A DNA stretch of 64,000 nucleotides from Blastomonas ursincola (GTDB lineage Bacteria > Pseudomonadota > Alphaproteobacteria > Sphingomonadales > Sphingomonadaceae). The notes below the pieces were generated by a model. It was not told the origin of the DNA. It saw only the letters and a list, made by a program, of their open reading frames with translations, and searched no databases. The DNA is taken from NCBI RefSeq assembly GCF_013607875.1, contig NZ_VDES01000002.1:977122-1041121 (forward strand), written 5' to 3'. The position numbers and the translations under genes are program-made. Position 1 is the stretch's first letter. The number at the start of each line of letters is the position of its first letter. Of the stretch, positions 27,454 to 35,459 are shown one piece after another.

Positions 27454-28376
27454 TTGGTGCCTCCGGCGATGACATGCGCCAGATATTCGGGATCGAACGG
27501 ACGCAGGTCGTCGATCGTCTCGCCCACGCCTATCGCGTGGATCGGCAGGCCGAATTTCTCGGCCGCCGCCACCAATATGCCGCCGCGCGCGGTGCCATCG
27601 AGTTTGGTCATCACGAGACCGGTAACGCCCGCGACCTCCTTGAAGGTCTCGATCTGCGACAGGGCGTTCTGCCCGTTGGTTGCATCGAGCACCAACACGA
27701 CGTCGTGCGGCGCTTCGGGGTTGAGGCGGCCGAGCACGCGGCGAATCTTGGCGAGTTCGTCCATCAGCTCGCGCTTGTTCTGCAATCGGCCTGCGGTGTC
27801 GACGATCAGCACGTCGATGCCGGTGGCGGTCGCCTGCTTGACCGCATCGAACACGATGCCCGCCGCATCGCCGCCTTCCTTGCCGCTGACGATCGGGATG
27901 CCCAGCCGCTCGGCCCAGACCTTGAGCTGGCCGATCGCGGCGGCGCGGAAGGTATCGCCCGCCGCCAGCATCACGCCATAATCCTGTTCCTGGAACAGAT
28001 GCGCGAGCTTGGCGATCGTGGTGGTCTTGCCCGATCCGTTGACGCCGATCACCAATATGACCTGCGGGCGCGGAAAGGCGATGATGTCGAGCGGCTCAGC
28101 CACGGTGCGCAGCGACTTGGCGATTTCCTCGCCGACGATCTCGCGCAGGCCGTCCTCGTCGAGCCCGCGCTCGAACCGGCCTTCGGAAAGCCGCGCGCGC
28201 ACCTTGCCCGCCATCTGCGGTCCCAGATCGCTGACGATCAGCGCTTCCTCGATCTCGTCGAGCTGGTCCTCGTCGAGCCGCGATTTGGTGACCAGACCCG
28301 TCAGGTTCTGGGTCAGCTTGTCGGACGTCTTGCGAAAGCCGCCCAGCAGGCGCTCGCTCCAGCTGCCCTCGCTCAT
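27450..28376 (-). CDS. ftsY: Signal recognition particle receptor FtsY
   Basis: This 308-residue SRP GTPase has only the NG domains, without the long acidic A domain of E. coli FtsY. GTPase motifs are G1 GVNGSGKTTTIAKLAH, VLIVDTAGRLQNKREL and VMTKLDGTARGG. It binds Ffh-ribosome complexes at the membrane and passes them to SecYEG. Ffh is encoded about 4 kb away on the other strand. It overlaps mtaB (upstream) and yciB (downstream) by four bases each. Confidence 0.96.
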   Translation of the reverse strand: MSEGSWSERLLGGFRKTSDKLTQNLTGLVTKSRLDEDQLDEIEEALIVSDLGPQMAGKVRARLSEGRFERGLDEDGLREIVGEEIAKSLRTVAEPLDIIAFPRPQVILVIGVNGSGKTTTIAKLAHLFQEQDYGVMLAAGDTFRAAAIGQLKVWAERLGIPIVSGKEGGDAAGIVFDAVKQATATGIDVLIVDTAGRLQNKRELMDELAKIRRVLGRLNPEAPHDVVLVLDATNGQNALSQIETFKEVAGVTGLVMTKLDGTARGGILVAAAEKFGLPIHAIGVGETIDDLRPFDPEYLAHVIAGGTK

Positions 28377-29725
28377 GTTTCAATCTCCGCTGTCAGCATG
28401 TCGCCGCTCTGTCCCGTGATCGCCACTGGCACGATCCGCCCGATATGGGAAGGATCGGGTGCGGGCAAAGTGATGCGCACGAAATTCTCGCCATGGCCGG
28501 TGCGCCCGTCGCGCTCGACCAGAAGCTGTTGCCGGGATCCGACCAGCGCGGCGCGCCAGCGCGCGGCGCGCGCCTGGGCGGCGGCGCGCATCTCGGCGGC
28601 GCGCGCCTTGACCAGCGCGCGATCAAGCTGCGGCATCCGTGCGGCAGGCGTGCCCGCGCGCGGGGAAAAGGGGAAGATATGGCCGTGCACGACATCGCAC
28701 GCCTCGAGGATCGAGAGGTTGTTCGCGTGCATCGCCTCATCCTCGGTCGGGAAGCCCGCGATCAGATCCGCGCCGATGGCGATCTCGGGCCGCCTGGCCT
28801 TCATCCGTTCGACCAGCGCGATCGCCTGCGCACGGCTGTGGCGGCGCTTCATGCGCTTGAGGATCATGTCGTCGCCCGATTGCAGCGACAGGTGGACATG
28901 CGGCATCACCCGCGGCTCACCGGTGATCAGCTCGAACAGCCGGTCGTCGACCTCCACCCCGTCGAGCGAGGAGAGGCGCAGGCGCTTCAATTCGGGCACG
29001 AGCTTCAGCACGCGTTCGACCAGGAGCCCGAGGCTCGGCGATCCGGGAAGGTCGGGGCCATAGCTGGTCACGTCTACCCCGGTCAGCACCACCTCGGCAT
29101 AGCCGCGTTCGACCAGCGCGCGCACCGCATCGACGACGGCCCCTGCGGGCACCGATCGGCTGTTCCCGCGGCCATAGGGGATGATGCAGAAGGTGCAGCG
29201 ATGGTCGCACCCGTTCTGCACCTCCACGAATGCGCGGGCATGTTCGGCAAAGCTGGTGACCATGTGCGGCGCGGTCTGGCGCACCGACATGATGTCGGAG
29301 ACCTTCACGCGATCGCCAACAACTCCGAGTTCCCGAGCGAAGTCGAGGGACGTTTCGCTGCCCTCGCGTGTACGTCCCTCGACTTCGCTCGGGACAAACG
29401 GAAGGGGATATTTGCCGGACGAAAGCTTCTCCACATTCCCCAGCACCCGGTCGACCTCGGGCATGGCGGCGAACATGGCGGGGTCGGTCTGGGCCGCGCA
29501 TCCGGTGACCACGAGCTGCGCATCGGGCCGTGCCTTGCGCGCCTTGCGGATCGCCTGACGGGTCTGGCGCACCGCCTCGTTGGTCACCGCGCAGCTGTTG
29601 ATCACCACCACATCGTCGCGCCCGTTGAGCAGCGCGCGCATCGCCTCGCCCTCGGCAATGTTGAGGCGGCAGCCCATCGAGATGATCTCGGGACCGGCAA
29701 GGACAGGGGCGGCGGTATCGGCCAT
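28373..29725 (-). CDS. mtaB: tRNA (N6-threonylcarbamoyladenosine)-methylthiotransferase MtaB with an in-frame palindromic insert
   Basis: This 450-residue radical-SAM enzyme adds a methylthio group to t6A37 of tRNAs reading ANN codons. The UPF0004 domain has Cys19, Cys45 and Cys76 for one 4Fe-4S cluster; the radical-SAM motif is CDHRCTFCIIPYGRG (Cys173, Cys177, Cys180); a TRAM-like C-terminal domain follows. Between these domains, residues about 107-135 (containing FVPSEVEGRTREGSE and TSLDFAREL) are encoded by a 20-base perfect inverted repeat and its flanks, and are not part of the family core. The ATG at 29725 lies 5 bases after the dapF stop. Confidence 0.92.
   Translation of the reverse strand: MADTAAPVLAGPEIISMGCRLNIAEGEAMRALLNGRDDVVVINSCAVTNEAVRQTRQAIRKARKARPDAQLVVTGCAAQTDPAMFAAMPEVDRVLGNVEKLSSGKYPLPFVPSEVEGRTREGSETSLDFARELGVVGDRVKVSDIMSVRQTAPHMVTSFAEHARAFVEVQNGCDHRCTFCIIPYGRGNSRSVPAGAVVDAVRALVERGYAEVVLTGVDVTSYGPDLPGSPSLGLLVERVLKLVPELKRLRLSSLDGVEVDDRLFELITGEPRVMPHVHLSLQSGDDMILKRMKRRHSRAQAIALVERMKARRPEIAIGADLIAGFPTEDEAMHANNLSILEACDVVHGHIFPFSPRAGTPAARMPQLDRALVKARAAEMRAAAQARAARWRAALVGSRQQLLVERDGRTGHGENFVRITLPAPDPSHIGRIVPVAITGQSGDMLTAEIET
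29332..29393. repeat. Palindromic repeat (CCCGAGCGAAGTCGAGGGAC family), copy 2, inside mtaB
   Basis: The arms at 29332-29351 and 29374-29393 are perfect 20-base reverse complements around a 22-base loop. Beyond the right arm the sequence continues GACAAACGGA as in the copy upstream of thiD. The whole element is read in frame in mtaB and adds roughly 25-29 residues. Confidence 0.9.
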
Positions 29726-29730
29726 GATCG

Positions 29731-30525
29731 TCAGAGGTCGATCTCGCCGGTAAAGACATGGGTGGTGGGGCCGGTCATCTGCACATGGCCGCCAGGCTGC
29801 CAGTCGATGATCAGCGTGCCGCCGGGCAGGTGGACGGGCACCGGGCCGGTCACGAGCTTGCGCCGGATCGCGGCGACGGCGGTGGCGCATGCGCCGGTGC
29901 CGCAGGCCTGGGTCAGCCCTGCGCCGCGTTCCCACACGCGCAGGTGCAGGCCATCGTCTGCGAGATGCGCGACATTGACGTTGACGCGTTCGGGGAAGAG
30001 CGGGTCATGCTCGATCATCGGCCCCAGCCGTTCGAGCTCGACGGCATGAGTATCGGCCACGAAGAAGATGACGTGCGGATTGCCCATGCTGACCGCGACC
30101 GGATCGGCCAGATCTTCCCAACCCACCGGCATGGTCAGCGTGTCCATGGCATAGGCCAGCGGAATGGCGTTCCAGTCGAGGCCGGGCAAGCCCATGTCGA
30201 TGGTCACGGCACCATCGGCCAATGTCCCGCCGAGCAGACCCGCGCCGGTCTCGATCGTGACGTCGCGCCCCGCCAGCGCGACGACGCAGCGCGTGGCATT
30301 GCCACAGGCGGCGGCCTCGCTGCCATCCTGATTGAAGATCTGCATGAAGAAATCGGCGCGCTGCGAAGGGCGCATGACAATCAGCTGGTCGCAGCCGATG
30401 CCGCGATGCCGGTCGGCCAGCGCGCGCGCTTGATCGCCGCTCAGGGCGAGATCGTGTTCGCGGGCATCGAAAATGACGAAGTCATTGCCGAGGCCATGCA
30501 TCTTGTGGAAGCGGTGTTGCGCCAT
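29731..30525 (-). CDS. dapF: Diaminopimelate epimerase
   Basis: This 264-residue enzyme interconverts LL- and meso-diaminopimelate for lysine and peptidoglycan synthesis. Both catalytic cysteines are present: AAACGNATRCVVA and TQACGTGACATAV. The N terminus, FHKMHGLGNDFVIFDARE, is canonical. It is the first gene of the overlapping operon dapF-mtaB-ftsY-yciB. asd, which acts earlier in the same pathway, is about 9 kb away. Confidence 0.96.
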   Translation of the reverse strand: MAQHRFHKMHGLGNDFVIFDAREHDLALSGDQARALADRHRGIGCDQLIVMRPSQRADFFMQIFNQDGSEAAACGNATRCVVALAGRDVTIETGAGLLGGTLADGAVTIDMGLPGLDWNAIPLAYAMDTLTMPVGWEDLADPVAVSMGNPHVIFFVADTHAVELERLGPMIEHDPLFPERVNVNVAHLADDGLHLRVWERGAGLTQACGTGACATAVAAIRRKLVTGPVPVHLPGGTLIIDWQPGGHVQMTGPTTHVFTGEIDL

Positions 30526-30566
30526 GGCGGCGCTTTAACGCGGGTGCGCCCGTGAGGGAAGCGCGA

Positions 30567-32261
30567 TCACTCGCCGCGCGCGGCGCGCAGCTGCGGTTCG
30601 GTGAACTGTTCGGGCTCTGCGTTGACCGCCGGCTGGGGTGTCCAGCCCAGGCCGAGCAGGTTGCGCTCGGCCAGCAGGCGACGTGCCTGTTCGACCGACA
30701 GCGGCTGGCCGAAATGGAAACCCTGGCCCTTGGCGCAGCCGATCTCGGCGAGATGCGCGATCAAGTCGCCATCCTCGATGCCTTCGGCGGTGATCGGCAG
30801 GCCCATGGACTCGCCCAGCAACGCGATGGTCTGGACGATGGCACGGCTTTCCTTGCTCTCGTTCATCGAGGTGACGAAGCTGCGGTCGATCTTGATCCGG
30901 TCGAACGGCAGCGCGCGCAGATGCGCCAGCGAGCTGTAGCCAGTGCCGAAATCGTCGAGCGCGACGCGCACGCCCTGGTTCTTGAGGCTGCCGATGATCG
31001 ACTGCGCCAGGCCCATATTCTCGAACAGGCAGCTTTCGGTGATCTCGATTTCCAGCCGGCTGGCCGGAAAGCCCGTCTCGACCAGCAGCTTGACGATCTT
31101 CTGCGCGAGCCACGGATCGCGCAGCTGCACGGGCGAGATATTGACCGAGATCGAAAGGCTCTGGTCCCAGCCGCGCGCATCTTCCATCGCCTGACGGATG
31201 ACACAGGCGGAAAGGTCGCCGATCATGCCGGTATCCTCGGCGATCGGGATGAAGATGTCGGGTGAGACCTGGCCGAGCTCGGGCGAATTCCAGCGCGCCA
31301 GCACCTCGAAACCGATCAATGTGCCGGTGTTGAGATCGATCTGCTGTTCGTAATAGGGCACGAACTCGCCGCGGCCGATGCCCACGCGCATGCCCGATTC
31401 GATCTTGTTGCGGAACTGGACCTCGTTCTCCATGCGCGGATCGAACCAGCAATAGCGGTTCCGTCCGTGCTTCTTGCTGGCGTACATCGCGATATCGGCG
31501 CGGCGCATCAGCACGTCGAGGCTGTTGTCGCACTGGTCGGCGCGGGCGATGCCGATCGAGGCGGTGACGGTGAGTTCGGCGGTGCCGCTGCTGGCGGGGC
31601 CGGTGATCGGCTTGCTGACTTGCTCGATCAGGTCTTCGGCAACGCGCTGCACGGTCTCGGGGAAGTCCGCGTCGAAAATGAAGGTGCAGGCGAACTCGTC
31701 GCCGCCCAGTCGTGCGACATGGCTGTTGGGGGGCATCGTCGCCTTGAGCCGCCGTGCCACCTCGACCAAGACCTTGTCGCCCGCGTCATGGCCCTGGATG
31801 TCGTTGATATTCTTGAAGTTGTCGAGATCGAGCATCAGGTACGCGACGGTCATGTCGCGCCGCGTGGCCTGCGCGATCAGGCTGGCCGTGGCCTCGCCGA
31901 TCGCGCGGCGATTGAGGCAGCCGGTCAGCGGATCGGTAACAGCGAGCGTCTTGGCCTGTTCCTCGGCATTCTTGTGATGGGCGATCTCGCGATGCAGTTC
32001 GCTATAGCGCCGCCAGCCGAAGATGATCAGCGCGATGTTGAGCAACAGCGCGCTGACCGCAATGCTGTTGGGCGAGACGGCGGCGCCGTTATAGTGGCGG
32101 ATCGCGTCGGGCATGATGCTGCCGGCCGTGCCGATGAACATGACGATGGCCGCCGTCATGATACCGCCGGCAACGAAATCGCGGCTGCGCGTGACGCGCC
32201 CGCTCAGATCGTCGGTGCGGCGGTTGCCCGGATTGGCGATGGTCTCATGCGGCACAATCAT
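30567..32261 (-). CDS. Membrane-anchored GGDEF-EAL protein
   Basis: This 564-residue protein has two N-terminal helices (about residues 30-50 and 65-85), a GGDEF domain (about 105-275, active-site motif RLGGDEFACTF) and an EAL domain (about 290-540). The GGDEF domain lacks an RxxD inhibitory site (the position reads PNSH). The EAL signature is FEVLARW, with Ala replaced by Val but the metal-binding Glu kept; ITESCLFEN and DDFGTGYSSLAHL are intact, so phosphodiesterase activity is plausible. It could make, break or sense c-di-GMP. The ATG at 32261 follows GAGGGG; an in-frame TTG at 32270 is less likely. Confidence 0.9.
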   Translation of the reverse strand: MIVPHETIANPGNRRTDDLSGRVTRSRDFVAGGIMTAAIVMFIGTAGSIMPDAIRHYNGAAVSPNSIAVSALLLNIALIIFGWRRYSELHREIAHHKNAEEQAKTLAVTDPLTGCLNRRAIGEATASLIAQATRRDMTVAYLMLDLDNFKNINDIQGHDAGDKVLVEVARRLKATMPPNSHVARLGGDEFACTFIFDADFPETVQRVAEDLIEQVSKPITGPASSGTAELTVTASIGIARADQCDNSLDVLMRRADIAMYASKKHGRNRYCWFDPRMENEVQFRNKIESGMRVGIGRGEFVPYYEQQIDLNTGTLIGFEVLARWNSPELGQVSPDIFIPIAEDTGMIGDLSACVIRQAMEDARGWDQSLSISVNISPVQLRDPWLAQKIVKLLVETGFPASRLEIEITESCLFENMGLAQSIIGSLKNQGVRVALDDFGTGYSSLAHLRALPFDRIKIDRSFVTSMNESKESRAIVQTIALLGESMGLPITAEGIEDGDLIAHLAEIGCAKGQGFHFGQPLSVEQARRLLAERNLLGLGWTPQPAVNAEPEQFTEPQLRAARGE

Positions 32262-32672
32262 TCCCCTCAACCGAGACGTGGAGTCCGGTCGAATGGTGGC
32301 AACCTAAGCAAGGATCGTTAAAAGAGTGTTTATACGAATACCGCCAATATGGGGGTGAGGCGCGGAAATCTGCGGGATGTGGTGGTAAACCGCCGGTTAA
32401 CGCTGGCTTCGGCGCGGCAGGGTTGCTCGGCGCTCGATAGTCGGGGCTTGCCAAATGAGGCAAGCTGCTCTATGGGCGCGTCAGCCTTGCGCGCAGGTTC
32501 TGCGTTCATGGCACCCAGTTCAGCCGCTTATGCCGCCTTGTCGGTTCATGCGCGCGCCGGTCGGCGAGGTTTCGCCCACCGGCGATTTTTGCGTTTGGCG
32601 TGCGGCGGTCCGGGGTGTCCTTGATCGTACCGGTGCGGGCAGCCATCTGGGCGGACAGAAGGAGAAGCGGAT
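32262..32672. other. 410-base intergenic region between GGDEF-EAL gene and ffh
   Basis: No protein gene is supported. It contains a 7-bp perfect hairpin (GCTTGCC/GGCAAGC at 32446-32465) and a terminator-like hairpin at 32555-32590. Promoters for the divergent GGDEF-EAL and ffh genes must lie here. A small RNA or structured ffh leader is possible; the SRP 4.5S RNA signature was looked for and not seen. Confidence 0.45.
32555..32590 (+). terminator. Terminator-like hairpin in the ffh leader
   Basis: The stem CGCCGGT/ACCGGCG continues, after one C-C mismatch, as GGCGA/TCGCC with a short loop, and ends in ATTTTTG. It lies 83 bases before the ffh start on the same strand, so it could end a short upstream transcript or attenuate ffh. 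Confidence 0.6.
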
Positions 32673-34181
32673 ATGTTCGATAATCTGACTGATCGCCTTG
32701 GCGGCGTGTTCGACCGGCTGCGCGGACGCGGCGCGCTGAAGGAAGAGGACGTCCGCGCCGCTATGCGCGAGGTCCGCATCGCGCTGCTCGAGGCCGATGT
32801 CGCGCTTCCGGTCGTCCGCGATTTCATCAACACTGTCACCGAACAGGCCGTCGGCCAGGCGGTGCTCAAGTCGGTCGCGCCGGGCCAGCAGGTCGTCAAG
32901 ATCGTCAACGACGCGCTGACCGAGATGCTGGGCTCCGAAGCCAGCGATCTCGACCTCGCCGTCGCGCCCCCCGCCGTCATCATGATGGTCGGTCTGCAGG
33001 GCTCGGGCAAGACCACCAGCACCGCCAAGATCGCCAAGCTGCTCAAGGAAAAGCACGGCAAGAAGGTCATGATGGCCTCGCTCGACGTGCAGCGTCCGGC
33101 GGCGCAGGAACAGCTCAAGGTGCTGGGCGAGCAGATCAATGTCGCCACACTGCCGATCGTCGCGGGCCAGATGCCGGTCGATATCGCGCGGCGCGCGCTG
33201 CAATCGGCCAAGTTGCAGTCGTTCGACGTCGTGATGCTCGATACCGCGGGCCGTCTGCATGTCGACCAGCAGCTGATGGACGAGATGAAGGCGGTCGCCG
33301 CCGAAGCGACGCCCAAGGAAATCCTGCTCGTCGTCGACTCGCTCACCGGTCAGGACGCGGTCAACGTCGCCCAGAACTTCTCCGATCAGGTGCCGCTGAC
33401 CGGCGTGGTGCTGACCCGCATGGACGGCGACGCCCGCGGCGGTGCGGCGCTCTCGATGCGCGCGGTCACCGGCCGTCCGATCAAGTTCGTCGGCATGGGC
33501 GAGAAGATGGACGCGATCGAGCCGTTCCATCCGGGCCGTGTCGCGGGCCGCATCCTGGGCATGGGCGATGTTGTCAGCCTGGTGGAAAAGGCAGCGGCGA
33601 CGGTCGAGAAGGAAGACGCCGACAAGCTCGCGGCCAAGATGGCCAAGGGTCAGTTCGACATGAACGACCTGCGCACCCAGCTGCGGCAGATGGCCAAGAT
33701 GGGCGGCCTCGGCGCGCTGGCGGGCATGATGCCGGGCATGAAAAAGGCCAAGGCAGCGATGCAGGCGAGCGGCATCGAGGACAAGGTGCTGGTGCACATG
33801 GACGCGATCATCGGATCGATGACGCCCAAGGAGCGCGAGAAGCCCGGCCTGCTCAACGCCAAGCGCAAGATCCGCATCGCCAAGGGATCGGGCACCACCG
33901 TGCAGGACGTCAACCGGGTGATCAAGATGCACCAGGAGATGGAAGGCGCGATGAAGAAGATCCGCAAGATGGGCGGACTGAAGGGCCTCGCCGCCATGTT
34001 CGGTGGCGGCGGTGGTGGCGGAGACGGCGGCATGGGTGGCCTTGGCGGCGGCAAGATGCCGACTGAGGAGGACATTGCCGGGCTGCTTGGCGGGGGTGGC
34101 GGCAAGGGCATTGCCGGCGGGCTTCCGGGTCTTCCCGGCGGACTTCCTCCCGGTTTCCAGAATTTCAACAAGAAGAAGTGA
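32673..34181 (+). CDS. ffh: Signal recognition particle protein Ffh
   Basis: This 502-residue GTPase binds signal sequences of nascent membrane proteins. It has the N domain, G domain (GLQGSGKTTSTAKIAKLLK, DTAGRLHVDQQLMDE, TRMDGDARGGAALS) and a methionine-rich M domain (about residues 325-435, with AGMMPGMKKAKAAM). A Gly-rich tail of about 55 residues (GGGGGGGDGGMGGLGGGKMP onward) extends the usual length of 450. It heads the cluster ffh-rpsP-rimM-trmD-rplS. Confidence 0.97.
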   Translation: MFDNLTDRLGGVFDRLRGRGALKEEDVRAAMREVRIALLEADVALPVVRDFINTVTEQAVGQAVLKSVAPGQQVVKIVNDALTEMLGSEASDLDLAVAPPAVIMMVGLQGSGKTTSTAKIAKLLKEKHGKKVMMASLDVQRPAAQEQLKVLGEQINVATLPIVAGQMPVDIARRALQSAKLQSFDVVMLDTAGRLHVDQQLMDEMKAVAAEATPKEILLVVDSLTGQDAVNVAQNFSDQVPLTGVVLTRMDGDARGGAALSMRAVTGRPIKFVGMGEKMDAIEPFHPGRVAGRILGMGDVVSLVEKAAATVEKEDADKLAAKMAKGQFDMNDLRTQLRQMAKMGGLGALAGMMPGMKKAKAAMQASGIEDKVLVHMDAIIGSMTPKEREKPGLLNAKRKIRIAKGSGTTVQDVNRVIKMHQEMEGAMKKIRKMGGLKGLAAMFGGGGGGGDGGMGGLGGGKMPTEEDIAGLLGGGGGKGIAGGLPGLPGGLPPGFQNFNKKK

Positions 34182-34220
34182 TTTCGTTTTTCAAGTTCAT
34201 CAGAAAGGTAAGGTTCTACA

Positions 34221-34649
34221 ATGTCGATTTCCATGCGTCTGTCGCGCGGCGGTTCCAAGAAGCGCCCGTATTACAAGATCGTCGTCGCCAACAGCCGCGC
34301 GCCCCGCGACGGCAAGTATCTTGAGCAGATCGGCACCTACAACCCGCTGCTCGCCAAGGATTCGGGCGAGCGCGTGAAGATCAACGAAGAGCGCGCCAAG
34401 CACTGGCTGTCGGTCGGCGCGCAGCCCACCGATCGTGTTGCCCGTTTCCTCGATGCCGCCGGCCTCAAGGAGCGCAAGGCAACCGTGAACCCGAAGAAGG
34501 GCGAGCCGGGCGAAAAGGCCAAGGAACGCGCCGAGGAAAAGGCCGCCAAGCTGGCTGAAGCCGAAGAAGCCGCCAAGGCCGCTGCCGAAGCTCCGGCTGC
34601 TGAAGAAGCTCCGGCTGAAGAAGCCGCTGCCGAACAGGCTGAAGGCTGA
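34221..34649 (+). CDS. rpsP: 30S ribosomal protein S16
   Basis: The first 85 or so residues are S16, which is needed for assembly of the small-subunit 5' domain: [20 protein letters not shown] and [17 protein letters not shown]. An Ala/Glu/Lys-rich tail of about 55 residues (ending [10 protein letters not shown]) brings the total to 142, longer than the E. coli protein (82) but usual in sphingomonads. It lies 39 bases after ffh. Confidence 0.97.
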   Translation: MSISMRLSRGGSKKRPYYKIVVANSRAPRDGKYLEQIGTYNPLLAKDSGERVKINEERAKHWLSVGAQPTDRVARFLDAAGLKERKATVNPKKGEPGEKAKERAEEKAAKLAEAEEAAKAAAEAPAAEEAPAEEAAAEQAEG

Positions 34650-34658
34650 TTGACTGAG

Positions 34659-34686
34659 CCGGAGTGGTCCTGTCCGACCACTCCGG
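34659..34686 (+). terminator. Hairpin between rpsP and rimM (possible attenuator)
   Basis: A perfect 11-bp stem (CCGGAGTGGTC with GACCACTCCGG, loop CTGTCC) is followed by TTCCGGTTCT. It fills the space between the rpsP stop and the rimM start, so it may lower expression of rimM and the genes after it relative to rpsP. Confidence 0.6.
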
Positions 34687-34699
34687 TTCCGGTTCTGCA

Positions 34700-35173
34700 A
34701 TGTCTGATCGCCCCATCACCCTGGCCGTGATCGTCGGCGCGCATGGCGTGACCGGCGAGGTGCGCGTGAAGCTCTTCGGCTCGGGGCTCGATGCGCTGAA
34801 GTCGCACAAGAGCTTCAACAACGGCGCGCTGACGCTCAAGTCGCTGCGCCCGCAAAAGGACCTCGGCATCGCGCGCTTTGCCGAAATTGCCGACCGCAAC
34901 GCGGCAGAAGCCGCGCGCGGCACCGAACTCACCGTCCCCCGTTCCGCGCTACCGCCGCTGGGCGAGGACGAATATTATCATGCCGATCTGATCGGATTGC
35001 CCGTCGTGTCCGAAAGCGGCCAGCCGCTGGGCAAGGTGCAGGCGGTTGAGAATTTCGGGGCGGGCGATGTGCTCGATATCGTCCGCGACGACGGCAAGAG
35101 CTTCATGGTGCCGGTGACCGCCGGCGAGATCGACGATTCCCGCGTCGTCATTGACCCGGTCTGGGCGGAATAG
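34700..35173 (+). CDS. rimM: Ribosome maturation factor RimM
   Basis: This 157-residue 30S assembly factor has the N-terminal RimM barrel (ITLAVIVGAHGVTGEVRVKL) and a PRC-barrel C domain (EYYHADLIGLPVVSESGQPL, then AVENFGAGDVLDI). It binds S19 near the 16S rRNA head. The ATG at 34700 was chosen by similarity; a GTG at 34664 would start inside the preceding hairpin. Its TAG stop overlaps the first half of the vapBC operator-like repeat. Confidence 0.95.
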   Translation: MSDRPITLAVIVGAHGVTGEVRVKLFGSGLDALKSHKSFNNGALTLKSLRPQKDLGIARFAEIADRNAAEAARGTELTVPRSALPPLGEDEYYHADLIGLPVVSESGQPLGKVQAVENFGAGDVLDIVRDDGKSFMVPVTAGEIDDSRVVIDPVWAE

Positions 35174-35193
35174 TATATACATCACGTATATAC
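35173..35193. promoter_or_regulatory. Twin-palindrome operator/promoter of vapBC
   Basis: Two copies of the 8-base palindrome GTATATAC, at 35173-35180 and 35186-35193, are 13 bases apart and sit just before the AGGAGG ribosome binding site of the antitoxin gene. AbrB/VapB antitoxins usually repress their own promoter through such repeats. The first copy starts at the last base of the rimM stop codon. Confidence 0.65.
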
Positions 35194-35204
35194 AGGAGGC
35201 TCTG

Positions 35205-35459
35205 ATGGGCAAGGAATATCGGGCAAAGAGCTTCAAGTCGGGCAACTCCGTCGCGATCCGCATGCCCGCCGCGCTGGGCATCGAGCCGGATCGCGAGTGG
35301 ACGGTTACCGATGAGGACGGGAAGCTGACGATCGAGCCCATCCCTCTAACGACTGCCAAGATTGATGTGAGCAGCTTTTGGGGCAAGGCTGCCCCAATGG
35401 TTCATGTGCCTTCGCCCAGGGAAGATTTCGATCCTCGGCCCAGTGAAACCAAATCATGA
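35205..35459 (+). CDS. vapB: AbrB-fold antitoxin (VapB/MazE type)
   Basis: This 84-residue protein has an N-terminal AbrB/SpoVT swapped-hairpin DNA-binding domain (EYRAKSFKSGNSVAIRMPAA, then LGIEPDREWTVTDEDGKLTI) and a C-terminal segment (SSFWGKAAPMVHVPSPREDF) that should bind and block the toxin. The ATG at 35205 follows a strong AGGAGG. Its stop overlaps the vapC start by four bases. The pair interrupts the order rimM-trmD. Confidence 0.88.
   Translation: MGKEYRAKSFKSGNSVAIRMPAALGIEPDREWTVTDEDGKLTIEPIPLTTAKIDVSSFWGKAAPMVHVPSPREDFDPRPSETKS

Noticed and set aside
27474..30049. Two plus-strand open frames of more than 500 codons opposite ftsY, mtaB and dapF
   Set aside because: They have no recognisable domains, are rich in Arg, His, Asp and Ala as is typical of GC-rich antisense, and cover three conserved genes.
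32262..32672. SRP 4.5S RNA gene upstream of ffh
   Set aside because: The conserved GGAAGCAGC-type loop sequence is not present in this interval.
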